64,000 nt of DNA from Bacteroidota bacterium (GTDB taxonomy: Bacteria; Bacteroidota; Bacteroidia; Bacteroidales; FEN-979). The DNA lies in contig JAPLDK010000052.1 in NCBI GenBank assembly GCA_026391775.1, forward strand, positions 1 to 64,000, read 5' to 3'. The translations under genes were made by a program, and so were the position numbers. Every line of letters begins with the position of its first letter. Within the stretch, counting starts at the first letter, position 1. Below are positions 1 to 8,377 of the stretch, in pieces. The notes under the pieces were generated by a model. That model had not been told where the DNA came from. It made no database searches and worked only from the letters and a program-made list of their open reading frames with translations.

Positions 1-116
1 AGCGGCCTTGGCCGGCGCGTGACTATCATGTATTTATCGGGATCGGCGGGCTGTCTTAGCGCCGGGCGCAGACGCGATGCAGTGATATGGCCTTCTCAAT
101 CAGTTGGTAAAAAGAA

Positions 117-142
117 GAGGGCAGCCTTTTGAGCCGCCCTCA
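117..142 (-). terminator. Hairpin terminator for a minus-strand reading frame ending near 152
   Basis: Minus strand GAGGGCGGCTC-AAAA-GGCTGCCCTC (about 10-bp stem) followed by a T-rich stretch (TTCTTTTTACC). Confidence 0.6.
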
Positions 143-256
143 GTATTTTTTAGTTCAGGTAGGCCTCAATGGATTTGTGAACTCCTGATTCCGTTTCCAC
201 CTTTTGCCGCTTTCGTGCTTCCCTGAGGATGTAGCCCGATCGTTTACGCTTTACTG

Positions 257-499
257 AATCCTTTGAGCCTTTTGGGCGACCTGGTGCAAAATCCGGAAGA
301 AGAACTGGAATTATACATAACTGATACTACGCTTGCCGAGGGTGGGGCGGCAATGATGGCATATGCGAAGATGCAATTCGCGGAAATGAGTGAGGAAGAG
401 CGGGTACTGGTGATAAAAGGTCTGTTAAAGTACTGCGAGCTTGATACGTTCGCAATGGTTATTCTTTGGGAGTTTTGGAATAATAAGATAAACGAATGA
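257..499 (+). pseudogene. C-terminal remnant of a DUF2779-like protein
   Basis: Peptide ...LYITDTTLAEGGAAMMAYAKMQFAEMSEEERVLVIKGLLKYCELDTFAMVILWEFW resembles the C-terminus of DUF2779 proteins (GGAAMxAYARMQFxEMS...LLRYCELDTLAMVMIxEyW). The rest of the gene is missing upstream. Confidence 0.55.
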
Positions 500-606
500 G
501 AATAACGGATTAATATTCAAACCCATAAATTATAACATTCATTTTTTATAACCTGATTATCCAATGCTGATATTTACTTCGCTGAATTGAAACTTTGACC
601 TGATCA

Positions 607-637
607 TTTGCCAATAAAATAAAGTTTTATACCTTTG
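607..637 (+). promoter_or_regulatory. Bacteroidota-type promoter (TTTG-N19-TACCTTTG)
   Basis: TTTG at 607-610, 19-nt spacer, TACCTTTG at 630-637; matches the -33 TTTG / -7 TAnnTTTG consensus. Confidence 0.5.
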
Positions 638-781
638 TGCCAGTGATAGCAGGGTTATTGGATGTAATGTATTTTTCCCATTTTTACAAATATATAGTAA
701 ATAAAGGGATTAGAAGAAAAATTCTTAATTAACGGGAAAATGTAATGTAATTTCTGGTATTGATAATCAGACGATTGCATT

Positions 782-811
782 AAAAAAAGTCTTCTCATCC
801 CGACTTTTTTT
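782..811 (+). terminator. Hairpin with T-tract upstream of the tRNA
   Basis: AAAAAAAGTC (782-791) pairs with GACTTTTTTT (802-811), 10-nt loop. Confidence 0.5.
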
Positions 812-815
812 CCCC

Positions 816-888
816 GCCTCTTTAGCTCAGTTGGTAGAGCAGCTGATTCGTAATTAGCAGGTCGGGGGTTCAAGTCCCCTGAGAGGCT
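816..888 (+). tRNA. tRNA-Thr(CGT)
   Basis: Cloverleaf: acceptor GCCTCTT/GAGAGGC, D-arm GCTC..GAGC, anticodon stem GCTGA/TTAGC with loop TTCGTAA (anticodon CGT at 849-851), T-arm GGGGG-TTCAAGT-CCCCT. CCA not encoded. Confidence 0.95.
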
Positions 889-898
889 CACTGAAATG

Positions 899-925
899 AA
901 AAAGCCCGCAAACAACGGGCTTTTT
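899..925 (+). terminator. Rho-independent terminator after tRNA-Thr (symmetric, may also serve the minus strand)
   Basis: AAAAAGCCCG-CAAACAA-CGGGCTTTTT perfect hairpin with T-run. Confidence 0.85.
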
Positions 926-951
926 CATTTTCGGGGGATAGATATGATGAG

Positions 952-1401
952 TTAAACAAGATCTTCGAACGTTGCTTCTGCCGGAGCTACCGGAGCCAGT
1001 TTACAGCCTTCCCCACTATTCGTGGTATCGGTATCCAGGAAATCTGCTTCGCCAGGAGTTTTAGGTGCAAGATTAGGGATCAGCAAATTCAAATTGTCTG
1101 CATCCGAATCATTGAAGTCAGCTTCAATTGGAGTGACCGGTGCAAGTGTACGTGATGCCGGAGCACTCAAAGTTATGAGATCGTTGTCGCTGAAATCCGC
1201 TTCATTCGGAGTCCCAGGAGCTAAAATCTTCAGATCTTCAATACTGATGAAGGGAACAACGGCAGATACAGTATTCACAATCGCATTTGAATGATACGAC
1301 AGCTCGTCAGAATAAATCGTCTGTGCCGAAGTGCCGTTTGCAAAGAGAAAGTTTGACTGTAATCCGAAAAAGGTCACAATTATATAAAATGTAGTTTTCA
1401 T
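952..1401 (-). CDS. Small secreted protein with four LAPxTPxEADFxD-type repeats
   Basis: Start refined to MKTTFYIIVTFFGLQSNFLFANGTSA (signal peptide-like). Repeats: LAPGTPNEADFSD, LAPVTPIEADFND, LAPKTPGEADFLD, LAPVAPAEATFED. Confidence 0.75.
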   Translation of the reverse strand: MKTTFYIIVTFFGLQSNFLFANGTSAQTIYSDELSYHSNAIVNTVSAVVPFISIEDLKILAPGTPNEADFSDNDLITLSAPASRTLAPVTPIEADFNDSDADNLNLLIPNLAPKTPGEADFLDTDTTNSGEGCKLAPVAPAEATFEDLV

Positions 1402-1555
1402 TAGTTTCTGAGTTTTGGTTTTGTTGGTTCTTTGTTCTTTTAAACTTGATACGACCATAAGACGTACCCCTGAGGGTAATGTTACATTCTTTAAGGATCG
1501 TAGGTTCATTTTAACAAATAATTAACAAAACATTGAATATTAATAATATATGCAG

Positions 1556-1563
1556 CAAAGATA
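1556..1563 (-). promoter_or_regulatory. -7 box (TATCTTTG) upstream of the repeat-protein gene
   Basis: Plus-strand CAAAGATA. No obvious -33 partner. Confidence 0.35.
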
Positions 1564-1669
1564 CTGTTTATTTAGACTCGGTAAATTAAATAATCGATAA
1601 ATCTCCGTTAAATTCCGATGAAAGGGGGAAAAACATCGACGAAATTATAAAATAAAGAAAATGAGATAG

Positions 1670-2205
1670 TTACATATATGGTTCGACGATGTCGCCGTTG
1701 ATCAGGTAATTACCCATGCATTGAGCGGTAAGGCAGGAATGAACCGGAAGTATGCCAAGCAGATCGCCCGGGCCGGATCTCGTCCATGCCGCCGAAGTTG
1801 TCAAGAAGGCTGCAGGCAGGGGTATCGCCAACAGATAGGATCAGGTCTCCCGGGCCGCTGTCGAATTTCACTTTTAAAGATTGGATCTGTTGAAAAGCCT
1901 CCCTGCTGATCATTTCAATTTCATCCCTCCCCCTTGCATTGTAACCAGGATATTCAGATCTGCCTTACCTGAAAGATCAATAATCTCCTATACCTGGCCA
2001 TGGAAACACTTGCAACAGTAATTGCGCGTATACCTTCTTCCCTGAACCAACCACCGATAAGCCGGGATTGATGTGTTTTAAAATGAGGCCTGAACTTCAC
2101 GCCAAGCTTTCGGGCTTTATCAACCATCCAACGGATATTCTCCCTGCAGATGGTTTCATTTACAATGAGGGTAGGACGGGCGATGTTCTCAAGCCGGATA
2201 TTCAG
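1670..2205 (-). pseudogene. Decayed D-threonine aldolase / DSD1-like (alanine racemase N-terminal domain) gene
   Basis: Minus-strand fragments in different frames: NIRLENIARPTLIVNETICRENIRWMVDKARKLGVKFRPHFKTHQSRLIGGWFREEGIRAITVASVSMARY, then FDSGPGDLILSVGDTPACSLLDNFGGMDEIRPG, then PVHSCLTAQCMGNYLINGDIVEPYM*. Central regions missing. Confidence 0.75.
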
Positions 2206-2208
2206 TGT

Positions 2209-4341
2209 CTAAAGATAATCCTTAAAATACTGGTACATTTTCACGTTCAGATGCACCCTGTCCTTACCCCTTATATTATGCTCATGCCCGGGATAAATAA
2301 AATAATCGAGCTGCTTCCCTTCTTCAACACACTTTTTTATGAATGACAAACCGTTCTGAGGCACTACCGTACCATCCTGGTAGCCTTGGATAATCAGCAG
2401 TTTGCCATTCAGTTTTTTAACATAATTAAGCAATGAGGCATTCTTATAACCCTCGGGGTTCGACTGGGGAGTGTCCATATACCTCTCGCCATACATTACT
2501 TCGTAAAACTTCCAATCGATGACAGGTCCTCCGCATACGCCAACCTTGAACGTACCTGGGTTCCTGACCATCATCGAGATGGTCAGGAACCCACCGTATG
2601 ACCAGCCGTTTATTCCAATCCTGGTGCTGTCGATCCAGGGCAGTGCTTTCAGGTACTTTACACCGCACATCTGATCCTCCACCTCGGCATCGCCAAGGTG
2701 ACGGAAAACAGCCTGTTCAAAATCCCTGCCCCGTTCGGAAGTGCCCCGGTTGTCAAGGGTAAATACTACATATCCCTGTTCGGCAAGGTAATTCAGGAAC
2801 AGACCTGCACCACCCAGCCAACTGTCGGTAACAAGTTGAGAATGAGGTCCGCCGTAAACATAAATAATTACAGGGTATCGCTTTGCTGAATCGAAATCCA
2901 CAGGCCTTATAATCCTGCAATACAGATCGGTGTTAAGCTTGTTTTTAATTGTGAAGATGGTCGTTTTGCCGATCCTGTAATCTTTCAGGGGATTGGCATC
3001 GGTAAGCAGTTCCTGTTTTACCCCACCCTTTGTATCCAGCAGCTCGATTTTTCTGGACATAGTGGGGCTGGAATACGAATCAAGAAAGAAGTTGCCGTCG
3101 GTACTGACTTTTACATTATGGATGCCTGCGGATGAGGTGAGCCCGTTAAGCGTACCTGATTTAAGGTCAAGTGAATACAGGGATCTCCCGATAGGATTAC
3201 CCTTATTGCATATGAAGAAGATCTTTTCCCCTTTGGTATCCGTCCAGGTGTAAGAACTCACCTCCCATGAGCCTTTTGTCAGTTGTTTGATCAGCTTCCC
3301 GGAGGCTTCATAGAGATAGAAATGATTAAATCCGTCGCGACGGCTCAGCCATAGAAAGCGGGAAGCATCATCGTTTATAAACACAGGTCCATTGAGAGGT
3401 TCCACATACTTCGCATCAGTCTCCAGGAACAGGTTTTTTAAAAATTTCCCGCTGCCTGCATCGTAGGTTTTCATCCACATGCTGTCCTGCTCCCGGTTTA
3501 ACACAGCAATATAAATGAGTTTGCCATCGGGGCTCCAGCTGACATTGGTAAAGTACTTTGCAGTATCGGCGCCGGCTTCCATCTCAATATGTGTGTTCGT
3601 TTCTACAGAGTAAATATGAATATTCACATAATGGCTCTTTTGCCCTGCCATGGGATACTTTGTCCCGTCAAGTATGGCAATCGGATCGGTTATATCGACA
3701 GTGGGATAGGTGGCCACCCCAGTTTCATTCATATAATAATAAGCCAGTTTATCGCCGGCTGGTGACCAGAAAGTACCCTTGCTGATCCCGAACTCATTCC
3801 GGTGCACCCTGTTTGATCCATAGGAAATATCGGGATTGGAGGATGTTTCAACTTTATATTCCTTCCCGTTGACACTTACAAACAGGTCATTTTTCATAGT
3901 ATAGGCAGTATTGAAAGTGTGACCAGCAACATCGGTATTCTGCGCATTTTCGGAACAGGAATTGAGTTTTTGCAGGCTGCTATCCGCAAGGCTATAACTA
4001 ATGATCCTGTTCTTTGAAATGAAACTGAACACACTGGTCTTATATACGGTGATAACAGGAAATCGTGGTAATGTATCTTCCTTTGCTTCCTTGAGCTTTG
4101 CATTCAAAGATTGAAGCTTGAGTATGGTATCCCTCAGGGTTTTATCAGGATATCCCTTCACAAGGCAGTTTTTAGCTACGTATAACCAGGCGTTCTCATC
4201 CCCGTTCCATTGAAGTTGTGAAAGGTTTTTCGCCGTAAGCCCTGTGCCAAGGGTAGCATCTTCCATGCTCATGAGTTTCGTCTGGGCAAAAAGAAGGCCC
4301 GGTAAGACCAGGCCAGACAGGATAAAAAATAATCTTTTCAT
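2209..4341 (-). CDS. S9 family (dipeptidyl peptidase IV-like) serine peptidase
   Basis: 710 aa with signal peptide, beta-propeller-like N-terminus, GWSYGG nucleophile motif, QGYQDGTV and PGHEHNI acid/His motifs. Confidence 0.95.
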   Translation of the reverse strand: MKRLFFILSGLVLPGLLFAQTKLMSMEDATLGTGLTAKNLSQLQWNGDENAWLYVAKNCLVKGYPDKTLRDTILKLQSLNAKLKEAKEDTLPRFPVITVYKTSVFSFISKNRIISYSLADSSLQKLNSCSENAQNTDVAGHTFNTAYTMKNDLFVSVNGKEYKVETSSNPDISYGSNRVHRNEFGISKGTFWSPAGDKLAYYYMNETGVATYPTVDITDPIAILDGTKYPMAGQKSHYVNIHIYSVETNTHIEMEAGADTAKYFTNVSWSPDGKLIYIAVLNREQDSMWMKTYDAGSGKFLKNLFLETDAKYVEPLNGPVFINDDASRFLWLSRRDGFNHFYLYEASGKLIKQLTKGSWEVSSYTWTDTKGEKIFFICNKGNPIGRSLYSLDLKSGTLNGLTSSAGIHNVKVSTDGNFFLDSYSSPTMSRKIELLDTKGGVKQELLTDANPLKDYRIGKTTIFTIKNKLNTDLYCRIIRPVDFDSAKRYPVIIYVYGGPHSQLVTDSWLGGAGLFLNYLAEQGYVVFTLDNRGTSERGRDFEQAVFRHLGDAEVEDQMCGVKYLKALPWIDSTRIGINGWSYGGFLTISMMVRNPGTFKVGVCGGPVIDWKFYEVMYGERYMDTPQSNPEGYKNASLLNYVKKLNGKLLIIQGYQDGTVVPQNGLSFIKKCVEEGKQLDYFIYPGHEHNIRGKDRVHLNVKMYQYFKDYL

Positions 4342-4351
4342 GATGTTATTT

Positions 4352-5431
4352 TCAATTATACGGAGTCGGAGTGATCTCGCCTTTCAGCACCATGATGCCA
4401 TTCTGAGCCAGGGCCCTCATCTCGTCTTCGCCGGGGTATATCTGCACAGGTGCCAGCTTATACACTCTTTCCTGTATCCAGCTCACGAACATTTTATCGT
4501 ATGCAACACCCCCAGTGATCAGGATTGCATCGCATTCGCATTTCAGCACAGTATACATTTCGCCAATAGTCTTAGCTATCTGGTAAGCCATAGCCTGATA
4601 AATAAGTTTTGCATATTCATCCCCGGCTTTGACCCTTTGTTCTACCTCAGCAGCATTGTTAGTCCCGAGATAAGCCACAAGCCCTCCTTCCCCGGTTACC
4701 ATTTTTTTGATTTGCTTGATGTCATATTCCCCACTGAAACATATCTTGATGATCTGGTTCATGGGAAGAGTCCCGCTTCGTTCGGGGCTGAACGGGCCTT
4801 CACCGTCAACTCCCTGGTTCACATCAATGACTTTCCCTTTCTTATGTGCCCCCACCGTTACTCCCCCACCCAGATGGGCCACGATAAGATTAATATCTTC
4901 GTAACGTTTCTGAATAGCACGTGCATATTCCCTTGCGATGGCTTTCTGGTTCAGGGCGTGGAAGATGGAGACCCTCTTGAAGAGAGGATGCCCGGCAATT
5001 CTGGCCATGGGCTCAAACTCGTCCACAACTACAGGATCGGCAATGTATGCTTTTGCCCCGGGAATGTTTTTTAAAAGGTCATTGGCGATGAGTCCGCCAA
5101 GGTTGCTTGCATGCTCGGTTTCAGAATAGATCAGGTCATGGATCATGGTTTCATTGACCTCGTAAATACCCGAAGGGATAGGCTTCAGAACACCTCCTCT
5201 TCCAACCACTACCTTAACCTGTTCCAGGTTTATCCCGGCATCGGCAAGTTGCTGGAGGATGATGTTTTTCCGGTACTGGAACTGGTCGGTGATTTTTGGA
5301 TAAGGAGCCAGGTCTTCCGACGTATGCTTGATGGTTTTCAGAAAGACCGCTTTGTCGTTCTGAAAAACCGCAATTTTAGTTGATGTTGATCCCGGGTTGA
5401 TAGCAATTACCCGGACATTGTCCATTTCCAT
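4352..5431 (-). CDS. buk: Butyrate kinase
   Basis: ASKHA acetate/butyrate kinase motifs: INPGSTSTKIAVF, VVGRGGVLKPI, VAHLGGGVTVGAHKKGKVIDVN, ILITGGVAYD. Confidence 0.95.
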   Translation of the reverse strand: MEMDNVRVIAINPGSTSTKIAVFQNDKAVFLKTIKHTSEDLAPYPKITDQFQYRKNIILQQLADAGINLEQVKVVVGRGGVLKPIPSGIYEVNETMIHDLIYSETEHASNLGGLIANDLLKNIPGAKAYIADPVVVDEFEPMARIAGHPLFKRVSIFHALNQKAIAREYARAIQKRYEDINLIVAHLGGGVTVGAHKKGKVIDVNQGVDGEGPFSPERSGTLPMNQIIKICFSGEYDIKQIKKMVTGEGGLVAYLGTNNAAEVEQRVKAGDEYAKLIYQAMAYQIAKTIGEMYTVLKCECDAILITGGVAYDKMFVSWIQERVYKLAPVQIYPGEDEMRALAQNGIMVLKGEITPTPYN

Positions 5432-5436
5432 AATTC

Positions 5437-7227
5437 TTAATTTTTTTCAGGCTCAGGCAACTTTGTTTTAAACACTGACCACGCTAAAAGATAAGGGATG
5501 ATGGTTAATCCGGAAGCAACAGCAAGTCTGAGAATTATCATTTGAGGATATAATATCCACAGCAGTGAATAGGGTAAGATCAGTAGGAACAATAGGGCGA
5601 AAAACCTGATTAGCATTGGGTTTACAGTAAATAAATTAGCATATCCGGCATACACACCGACCAGAAGTGCACCTTTTTTTGTGCGGTACAGATCCCTTCC
5701 TGTGCGGAGGCCAATAATACTCTTACGGATGCTGTAAATGAAATAGATCAGAAAGCCGATGTACATCCAGATCAGAAGCCGCAACCAGGTATCAACCGGG
5801 AGAGCTGCCATCTGCCCTAAGCAAAAAAGGGCTCCAAGTATAGGAATTAGAGGTACCAATGGTGTGCGGAATGGACGTGGAATGTCGGGGCGCTTTTTCC
5901 TCAGGAAAATGATACTGATGCATACGATGGTGAAAGCAAGCAAGGTTCCGATAGAAACGAGCTCGCCAAGAATGCTTATCGGAAGAACGCCGGCAAGTAT
6001 CATAGCAACCAATCCTGTAAGCAAAGAACTGATGTATGGGGTCTTGAACTTTTTATGAACTCTGGCAAATACCTGGGGAAGCAATCCGTCCTTGGCCATG
6101 GTATAAAAGATTCTGGGCTGGCCAAGTAGCATTACCAGTATGACCGAACTCAAGCCAGCCAATGCGGCGATCTTGATGATAGGCCTAAGCCAGAACATCT
6201 TATCTCCCATGGAATCAACTCCAACAGCAACAGGATCTGGAACCAGAAGCCTTGGATAAGCAATGATACCGGTAAGTACAATGGCAACGAGTATATACAG
6301 GATCGTGGAAATTCCCAGGGATCCAAGGATTCCTATGGGCATGTGTTTCTGTGGATTTTTCGCTTCCTGGGCGGCCGTGGAGACCGCATCGAACCCTATA
6401 TAGGCAAAGAAGATCACCCCCGCCGCCCGGAATATCCCAGACCAGCCGAAATGCCCCCATTCACCCGTATTTGGTGGGATGAAAGGCTTCCAGTTGACAG
6501 CTTTCACGAAGAAAAAGCCAATCACAACAAACAGTATGATCACTCCAACCTTGGTGATGACCATGACGTTGTTGAAACTGGCTGATTCCTTGATACCGAT
6601 GATAAGAAGAAGAGTCAGAACGGCAATGATGAACATCGCAGGGATATTCATAATGGCATGTGTTGTGGGAAGAGAGGCCACATCCACTCCCTGCTTGGTA
6701 AGGAGATTTATCAGGTCAGTGGTTTTTGGGACCCAGCTGATTGGGCCGGGCGGATCGATCAGCGTAGTCCCGGAAGCTGCTGTGAACTGAACCGGAAGGC
6801 TGACTCCCAGATCTTTCAGAAAACTAACCATGTATCCCGACCATCCTACCGAAACGGTGGAGGCTGCGAAAAGGTACTCAAGGATCAGGTCCCAGCCTAT
6901 TATCCATGCAAGAAACTCCCCTAAGGTTGTATAGGCATAAGTGTAAGCACTGCCGGAGATCGGGATCATGCTTGCGAATTCGGCATAGCAAAGGCCTGCA
7001 AATGCACATGCGATACCTGAAATGATGAACGAGATCACAATGGCAGGGCCTGCATACTGGGCGGCAGCCTGTCCGGTCAGGACAAAAATACCGGCACCGA
7101 TGATGCCTCCTATGCCCAGGGTGGTCAGGTTTGTTGCGGTAAGCGCCTTTTTAAACCCCTGCTTGTTATCGGCGGCTTCGTCGAGAAGTTCCTGAATAGG
7201 TTTGATGGTGAACAGCTTACTGCCCAT
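5437..7227 (-). CDS. APC family amino acid permease
   Basis: TTLGIGGIIGAGIFVLTG motif and about 12 hydrophobic segments. Confidence 0.93.
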   Translation of the reverse strand: MGSKLFTIKPIQELLDEAADNKQGFKKALTATNLTTLGIGGIIGAGIFVLTGQAAAQYAGPAIVISFIISGIACAFAGLCYAEFASMIPISGSAYTYAYTTLGEFLAWIIGWDLILEYLFAASTVSVGWSGYMVSFLKDLGVSLPVQFTAASGTTLIDPPGPISWVPKTTDLINLLTKQGVDVASLPTTHAIMNIPAMFIIAVLTLLLIIGIKESASFNNVMVITKVGVIILFVVIGFFFVKAVNWKPFIPPNTGEWGHFGWSGIFRAAGVIFFAYIGFDAVSTAAQEAKNPQKHMPIGILGSLGISTILYILVAIVLTGIIAYPRLLVPDPVAVGVDSMGDKMFWLRPIIKIAALAGLSSVILVMLLGQPRIFYTMAKDGLLPQVFARVHKKFKTPYISSLLTGLVAMILAGVLPISILGELVSIGTLLAFTIVCISIIFLRKKRPDIPRPFRTPLVPLIPILGALFCLGQMAALPVDTWLRLLIWMYIGFLIYFIYSIRKSIIGLRTGRDLYRTKKGALLVGVYAGYANLFTVNPMLIRFFALLFLLILPYSLLWILYPQMIILRLAVASGLTIIPYLLAWSVFKTKLPEPEKN

Positions 7228-7294
7228 AGAGTTTGTTTTACGGATTAATTTCCGGCATTTTCGGGCTGATATTGAATTCTGCCGTTAGTAAACG

Positions 7295-8218
7295 TTATAC
7301 AGCAGCTGCCATGATGATGGAAGCCTGCTTGGATTCTTCGGTATCGGAACGGGATGTCAGTACAATAGGGGCGGCAGCACCAAGTACCACGGCCGCAAGC
7401 TTCGCATTTGCTGAGAACCCGTATGCTTTGTACAGAATGTTGCCGGCTTCAATATCAGGAACAATCAGGAGGTCGGCATCGCCGGCCACATCGCTTACGA
7501 TCCCTTTATGTTTGGCACTTTCCATGCTTACTGCATTGTCGTATGCAAGGGGGCCGTCAATGATGCAATTTTTAATTTGTCCGCGCTGGTTCATTTTGGA
7601 AAGAAGGGCGGCTTCAAGAGTTGCCGGCATGGCTTCATTAACCATTTCTACAGCTGCAAGAACTGCAACTTTTGGTTTGGTATAGCCAAGCTTGTTCATG
7701 AACTCAACCGCATTGTTAATGATAGCGATCTTGGTTTTGAAATCAGGTGCCGGGATCATTGCAGCGTCACTTAAACCTAAGAGTTTGTGATACGTAGGGA
7801 CTTCAAAGAGTGCGAAATGCGACAGAACATCTCCTTTGCGTAACCCGGTTTCCTTATCAAGTACTCCTCTCAGAAAGACTGCTGTAGGGACATTCCCTTT
7901 CATCAGGATGTCGGCCTGCTTTTCCCTGACCATTGTAACTGCTTTCCTCACAGCAGCCGCATCAACTTCCTCGTTGATGATCTTCATCCTGCTGACATCG
8001 AGGTTAAATTTGGCTGCAATGTCTTTTATTTTTTTCTCATTGCCGATGAGAACAGCCTCAATGAGACCCAATTTATCAACGGCACAGATTGCTTCCAGGC
8101 AATGTTCGTCATGGGCAACGGCAACAGCCAGGCGTTTTTTACCGGAATTCTTTGCTAATCCATTAAGATCGGTTAGTTTTGTGAGTACGCCTTTTTTGGC
8201 TTCAGTTTGGGTAGTCAT
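7295..8218 (-). CDS. ptb: Phosphate butyryltransferase (phosphate acetyl/butyryl transferase family)
   Basis: DILMKGNVPTAVFLRGVLDKETGLR...LSHFALFEVP...DGPLAYDNAVS...GDADLLIVPDIEAGNILYK. Confidence 0.92.
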   Translation of the reverse strand: MTTQTEAKKGVLTKLTDLNGLAKNSGKKRLAVAVAHDEHCLEAICAVDKLGLIEAVLIGNEKKIKDIAAKFNLDVSRMKIINEEVDAAAVRKAVTMVREKQADILMKGNVPTAVFLRGVLDKETGLRKGDVLSHFALFEVPTYHKLLGLSDAAMIPAPDFKTKIAIINNAVEFMNKLGYTKPKVAVLAAVEMVNEAMPATLEAALLSKMNQRGQIKNCIIDGPLAYDNAVSMESAKHKGIVSDVAGDADLLIVPDIEAGNILYKAYGFSANAKLAAVVLGAAAPIVLTSRSDTEESKQASIIMAAAV

Positions 8219-8346
8219 ACAATGTTTCCTCCTAAAAATTTATTTTATTTTGTTATGTTTTATCAGGGGTCTCTGACATAGCAAACCTACGGCATTTTTG
8301 CCATTTGGACAAACTTTACGAAAAAAAATCGTTTAAAAAAAATACA

Positions 8347-8354
8347 TACCTTTG
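8347..8354 (+). promoter_or_regulatory. -7 promoter box of tnaA
   Basis: TACCTTTG 24 nt upstream of the ATG at 8378. Confidence 0.5.
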
Positions 8355-8377
8355 TTTCCATAAAATACCATTACCCT

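Noticed and set aside
655-915. 86-aa minus ORF
   Set aside because: Runs antisense through the tRNA-Thr gene and its terminator; no coding signal.
1022-1294. 90-aa plus ORF antisense to the repeat protein
   Set aside because: Shadow ORF created by the repeats in the real minus-strand gene.
2068-2346. 92-aa plus ORF
   Set aside because: Lies antisense to the D-threonine-aldolase-like remnant and the S9 peptidase 3' end.
4244-5074. 276-aa plus ORF antisense to buk and the S9 peptidase
   Set aside because: Long but spans the boundary of two clearly coding minus-strand genes and has no recognisable domain.
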